A program made the translations under genes and the position numbers. Shown one piece after another: positions 56,793 through 61,597 of a DNA stretch of 61,597 bases. Source of the DNA: Amycolatopsis keratiniphila subsp. keratiniphila. Its GTDB lineage: Bacteria; Actinomycetota; Actinomycetes; Mycobacteriales; Pseudonocardiaceae. The notes under the pieces were generated by a model. The model had not been told where the DNA came from. It saw only the letters and a program-made list of their open reading frames with translations, and ran no database searches. The stretch's first letter is position 1; every line of letters begins with the position of its first letter. The stretch is taken from assembly GCF_001620365.2 (NCBI RefSeq), contig NZ_LQMT02000009.1:2453-64049 (forward strand), read 5' to 3'.

Positions 56793-57131
56793 CTAATGCC
56801 GCCCTCTCGGGCGGAGGACCACGCCTTCTGCCAGGAGAATCCGCCTCGTCTGGCTGTAGGTCATGCCATAGGTCTCCGCCAGCTGCCGAATGTTTCGGCC
56901 CGACAGATAGGCGTGGACGAGTCCCGGCGGTGTCGGCGGTAGCCGGACCTTCGGCGGCCGGAGTGTGACGCCGGCTTCCAGCAGGGTGGTGCGTACCTTT
57001 CGGTAGCTCACGCCGAGGTCTTCGGCGAGGCCTTCGATCGTCTCGCCCTCGTGATAGCGGCGGACAAGCTCCGCGGGGGCGAGTGGAGCGCCCCCTTGGG
57101 CAGTATCCTCACCGGCTTCGTCATCGGTCAC
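56793..57131 (-). CDS. Small protein with two helix-turn-helix units
   Basis: Protein of 112 aa from the GTG at 57131. Two similar units follow an acidic N-terminus: LVRRYHEGETIEGLAEDLGVSYRKVRTTLLEAGVTLRPP and LVHAYLSGRNIRQLAETYGMTYSQTRRILLAEGVVLRPRG. Each looks like the resolvase-type HTH that actinobacteria use in small DNA-binding proteins (Tyr-x-x-Gly-x-x-Ile-x-x-Leu-Ala). The internal duplication suggests binding to a repeated or extended site. Starts further upstream (57242) are possible. Role unknown. Confidence 0.75.
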   Translation of the reverse strand: MTDDEAGEDTAQGGAPLAPAELVRRYHEGETIEGLAEDLGVSYRKVRTTLLEAGVTLRPPKVRLPPTPPGLVHAYLSGRNIRQLAETYGMTYSQTRRILLAEGVVLRPRGRH

Positions 57132-57414
57132 CAGATCATCGCCGCCCCGTACAGCTGATCGGTTGTTCTCCGACAGGACGAGTCCGGTGATCCAGGCCCG
57201 CCCGATCTTTCTAGACAACTGCACGTCACCACAGGGCTGCACCGCTACTTGTGTGTACTTGCCCGGATGTGGGCAGGTTCACCTGCAGGACGGGTGATGT
57301 GCGGTCACGTGCGCGCCGGAAAGAAACCAACGAAAACCTCGCGGATGGAGGTACCGCCGCTCCGCCGACCGCTGTTGAATTGGACCAGACCATTCACTGG
57401 CGATTGGAGTCCTC

Positions 57415-58599
57415 ATGACGCGACGGCACCTCCGCCGGGGGTTGTCCCTGGTGGCCGGGCTCGCCTTGGCCGGGACGCTGCTCCCGGCCGCGAGCAGCGC
57501 GGAGACCCAGGAAGCGCGGGGTGTTCCGCTCGGCGAGCTGACCGCCACGGCGACCAAGGTCGCGTCCGGGCTGGTGAACCCGACCGCGATCACGGCGCTC
57601 GACGACGGGAGCGGCCGGATCCTCATCGTGGAGAAACGAGGGGTCGTCCGCGCCTACCACCCCAGGACCGGGCTCGCCGCCAAACCGGTCCTCGACATCA
57701 GCGACAAGGTGAACGGCGCGGACGTCGAGCGCGGGCTGCTCGGGCTCGCGATAGCCAAGGACAGGCGGGCTTACGTCGCGTACACCCGCAAGTCCGACAG
57801 CGCGGTGACGTTGTCCCGGGTCCGGTTCGACACCGGCGAGCTCACCGAGCTGATCACCCAGCCGCACGCCGAGTTCCCCAACCACAACGGCGGACAGCTG
57901 GCGTTCGGTCCGGACGGCTACCTGTACTGGGGGATCGGCGACGGCGGCGGGGGCGGCGATCCGCTGGCCAGCGGGCAGCGGCTGGACACGCTGCTGGGCA
58001 AGATCCTGCGCGTCGACGTCAACCGCGCGTGCCGTCCGCTGAAATACTGCGTGCCGCCGGGCAACCCGTTCGTCGGCGTCGCGGGCGCGCGGGCGGAGAT
58101 CTGGTCGTACGGGTTGCGCAATCCCTGGCGCTTCTCCTTCGACCCGGCCGACGGCTCGCTGTGGATCGGCGACGTCGGCCAGGGCCGCTTCGAGGAGGTC
58201 GACCACCTCGCCAAGGGCAAGGGCGGCGCGAACTTCGGCTGGTCCTGCAAGGAAGGGCCGGTCGTGTTCGACGAAACGCGGTGCAAGGAGGGCGTGACCT
58301 ACACCGAGCCGGTCTTCCACTACATCTCCGGCGCGGAGGGCTGCGCGGTGATCGGTGGGCACGTCTACCGCGGCAGGAAGTACGCCTCGCTGGCGGGCGG
58401 GACCTATCTCGCCACCGACTTCTGCCAGGGAACGGCGTGGGCCGTCCGCAAGAAGACCGACGGCACTTATGAAAGCGCCAAGATCGGCCAGTTCCCGCTC
58501 GACGCCACCACGTTCGGCACCGATCAGAACGGCGAGCTGTACCTGGCCGACGAGACGCCCGGCGGGCTGCACCGGATCTCGTTCGCCCGCAAGGGCTGA
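57415..58599 (+). CDS. Secreted PQQ-dependent (Yli-type) sugar dehydrogenase
   Basis: Exported enzyme of 394 aa. The signal peptide is RRHLRRGLSLVAGLALAGTLLPAASSA. The mature part is a six-bladed propeller of the soluble aldose sugar dehydrogenase type: LVNPTAITALDDGSGRILIVEKRGVVRAY, ERGLLGLAIAKD, the catalytic HNGGQLAFGPDGYLYWGIGDGG, and RAEIWSYGLRNPWRFSFDPADGSLWIGDVGQ. It would oxidise sugars outside the cell and needs PQQ and Ca. Four or more Cys (CRPLKYC, SCKEGP, ETRCKEG, GCAVIGG) may form disulfides. GGAG is five bases before the ATG. Confidence 0.92.
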   Translation: MTRRHLRRGLSLVAGLALAGTLLPAASSAETQEARGVPLGELTATATKVASGLVNPTAITALDDGSGRILIVEKRGVVRAYHPRTGLAAKPVLDISDKVNGADVERGLLGLAIAKDRRAYVAYTRKSDSAVTLSRVRFDTGELTELITQPHAEFPNHNGGQLAFGPDGYLYWGIGDGGGGGDPLASGQRLDTLLGKILRVDVNRACRPLKYCVPPGNPFVGVAGARAEIWSYGLRNPWRFSFDPADGSLWIGDVGQGRFEEVDHLAKGKGGANFGWSCKEGPVVFDETRCKEGVTYTEPVFHYISGAEGCAVIGGHVYRGRKYASLAGGTYLATDFCQGTAWAVRKKTDGTYESAKIGQFPLDATTFGTDQNGELYLADETPGGLHRISFARKG

Positions 58600-58730
58600 A
58601 CCGGCTTCCCCTGCCGCGTCCGCCCGGCGCGGCAGGGGGTCTTCCGGCGCACCGGATCGCGTTTCATCAAGTTTTCATCCTTCCTCCATAGCTTTGGGTT
58701 CGTTCGATGAATTCAGTGATGGAGGGCGAC

Positions 58731-59987
58731 GTGGAGCAATCATTCCCACCCCAAGGCGCGCAGTGGCCGCCGCCGCAGGGCTGGGTCCCGCAACCGGTAC
58801 CGGCGCCGCCCGTCCGGAAACCCCGGTGGCCGCTGTTCGCCGGGATCGCCGGGCTGGTGGTGGTGCTTCTCGCGGGTCTGACGACCTGGTTGCTGTGGCC
58901 ATCGAACGCCGGTCGTGAACCCTTCGAGCAGGCACTGGCCGGGCTTTCCTCGGCGCCCGCCGTCCGGAACAGCACCTCCGCGGTCGGCGGGATGATCGAG
59001 ACGGACGTCAAGACCACGGCGTACGGCGAGACGTCCGGCACGATGTCCTTCCAGGGCAAGAAGATCGAAATCCTGGTCGTCGGCGGCAAAGTGTTCTTCA
59101 AGGCGCCCGACGGGATGCTGCCCGGGGCGTCCGCGGACTCGGCCGAGGAGCTCAAGGACCGGTGGATCACCGGCGAGGACGAGCTGTTCGGCCCGGTCCT
59201 GCAGCAGTTCGAGTCCCCGGAGAAGCTCGCGAACCGGTTGCGCGAGGCGCTGGAGCGGGCGGACGAGATCACCGAGGGCCCGAGCATCCGGGACGTCCCG
59301 TCGCTCAAGGCGAGCACGCCCGCCGGTGATCTGTACGTGTCGAAGGAGGCGCCGCACCGGCTTCTCCGGTACTCGGTGAAGATGCCCGGTGGCATGCCTT
59401 CCCTGCCCGGCGCGGGGTCGCAACCGCAGCTGCCCTCGGGTGCCGGCCTCGGTGACTCCGATGTGGACGCCTTGTCGCCGCAGGAGACCGACGCCGTCTA
59501 CGAGGAACTGACGTCGAACACCAAGAAGCTGACCGGTGCCGTCAATACCGGCGTGCGGTTCGACATGGACGGTGCGGCCACGGTCGCGTGCAGTGCCTCG
59601 GGCTGCACGGTGACCGCGAACGTCACCAGTTCCGCCTCGGCGAGTGGCGGGAAGGTCACCGGCCAGGTCAACGCCACGATGACCGCGAACGTCACCATCG
59701 GCGGCCGCTCGGCGGGCAGTTGCCGGAACACGGCCACACTGCCGATGAACGGCTCCGGCTCGATCAGCTGTGTCAACGGCGGGGCCGGCGGCGTCTTCTC
59801 GGCCGTCGAGGCGGAGAAGAAGGCGGACGCGGAGGCCCGGTCGCGAGCGTCGGGCGGCGTTCCCGTCCAGTACCAGATCGAGAGCATCGCCTCGGTTTCC
59901 GTGCTGGCCGAAGCGATCGGGCAGGTCGAGATCACCCGGCTCGTGGACGAGTTGGGGCAGCGGAGGTCCCAGCTCGGCGGCAAGTAA
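58731..59987 (+). CDS. Membrane-anchored protein with Pro-rich N-terminus
   Basis: Protein of 418 aa from the GTG at 58731, chosen because GGAGGG stands four bases upstream; ATG starts at 58707 and 58719 are alternatives. The cytoplasmic N-terminus is proline-rich (QWPPPQGWVPQPVPAPPVRKPRW), followed by one membrane helix (LFAGIAGLVVVLLAGLTTWLLW). The extracellular part resembles the LppX/LprG lipoprotein fold in strand pattern (GGMIETDVKTTAYGETSGTMSFQGKKIEILVVGGKVFFKAPDGML). A second part has two Cys pairs (TVACSASGCTVTANV, GSCRNTATLPMNGSGSISC). No lipobox. Function unknown. Confidence 0.8.
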   Translation: MEQSFPPQGAQWPPPQGWVPQPVPAPPVRKPRWPLFAGIAGLVVVLLAGLTTWLLWPSNAGREPFEQALAGLSSAPAVRNSTSAVGGMIETDVKTTAYGETSGTMSFQGKKIEILVVGGKVFFKAPDGMLPGASADSAEELKDRWITGEDELFGPVLQQFESPEKLANRLREALERADEITEGPSIRDVPSLKASTPAGDLYVSKEAPHRLLRYSVKMPGGMPSLPGAGSQPQLPSGAGLGDSDVDALSPQETDAVYEELTSNTKKLTGAVNTGVRFDMDGAATVACSASGCTVTANVTSSASASGGKVTGQVNATMTANVTIGGRSAGSCRNTATLPMNGSGSISCVNGGAGGVFSAVEAEKKADAEARSRASGGVPVQYQIESIASVSVLAEAIGQVEITRLVDELGQRRSQLGGK

Positions 59988-59994
59988 AAGAAAC

Positions 59995-60034
59995 AGCGCC
60001 GGGCGTACGGCTTCGATGCCGCGCGCCCGGCGCT
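59995..60034. terminator. Terminator hairpin between convergent genes
   Basis: AGCGCCGGGCG (59995-60005) and CGCCCGGCGCT (60024-60034) form an 11-bp perfect stem followed by TTCG, between the membrane-protein stop and the argG stop. Confidence 0.8.
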
Positions 60035-60055
60035 TTCGCGTCCCGTCTATTCGGG

Positions 60056-61597
<1,542 letters not shown>

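Overview
The window is very GC-rich DNA with GTG/TTG starts, 4-bp ATGA/GTGA gene overlaps and an actinobacterial gene set (DnaG, type-2 ArgG, ECF41 sigma factor, SARP and other NTPase-TPR regulators, a DUF222/HNH gene, a thioester surface protein with an LAxTG anchor). It looks like the chromosome of a filamentous actinomycete, most likely Pseudonocardiales (Amycolatopsis-like). The genus is an inference from gene style, not from a search. I see no biosynthetic gene cluster, prophage or CRISPR array.

Left part (1-15.3 kb), mostly conserved. An ABC-2 exporter is followed by a two-component system, a YdcF-like protein and dgt. Between dgt and dnaG lie a 156-bp inverted-repeat element, a serpin, a large membrane protein, a decaying aldehyde dehydrogenase, and a carboxymuconolactone decarboxylase (CMD) convergent with an ECF41 sigma factor. 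dnaG is followed by a small unknown gene, tam (trans-aconitate methyltransferase), a small membrane-anchored protein and tRNA-Asn(GTT).

Accessory stretch (15.3-30.2 kb). This holds a low-GC orphan, a secreted ricin-type lectin, a tyrosine phosphatase, an HxlR regulator divergent from a haloalkane dehalogenase-like protein without its catalytic histidine, a glyoxalase-family gene behind a double operator, a truncated gene, a class A beta-lactamase-like serine hydrolase, an IclR regulator divergent from a secreted FG-GAP-type repeat protein, and a LuxR-family ATPase regulator divergent from a drug-efflux operon. It ends with a DUF222/HNH nuclease gene under an apparent LexA box and a decayed IS5-family element.

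Middle (30.2-48.7 kb). This holds an XRE-NB-ARC-TPR regulator, a WYL regulator divergent from a SnoaL-like protein, a secreted HExxH protein, an amino-acid permease, a YjdF-like membrane protein, a PEP-mutase-family enzyme and an orphan EACC1-like gene. A PucR-type regulator is divergent from a monooxygenase-hydrolase-SDR operon resembling the mycobacterial mymA operon, which is closed by a TetR gene. A secretory lipase, a fosmidomycin-resistance-like MFS pump with a divergent AraC regulator, and the thioester adhesin follow.

Right part (48.7-61.6 kb). This holds an NB-ARC-TPR protein lacking a DNA-binding domain, a glycosyltransferase-like gene with an overlapping partner, a full SARP-NB-ARC-TPR regulator, a double helix-turn-helix protein, a secreted PQQ-type sugar dehydrogenase, a membrane-anchored unknown and argG.

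Long near-perfect palindromes sit at many gene ends, and four of them have exactly 7-nt loops. Several regulator/target pairs have visible operators. The strongest leads are the ECF41 promoter in front of the CMD gene, the SOS box with a probably leaderless HNH gene, two enzymes lacking catalytic residues, the thioester adhesin, and the orphan secreted HExxH and EACC1 proteins.
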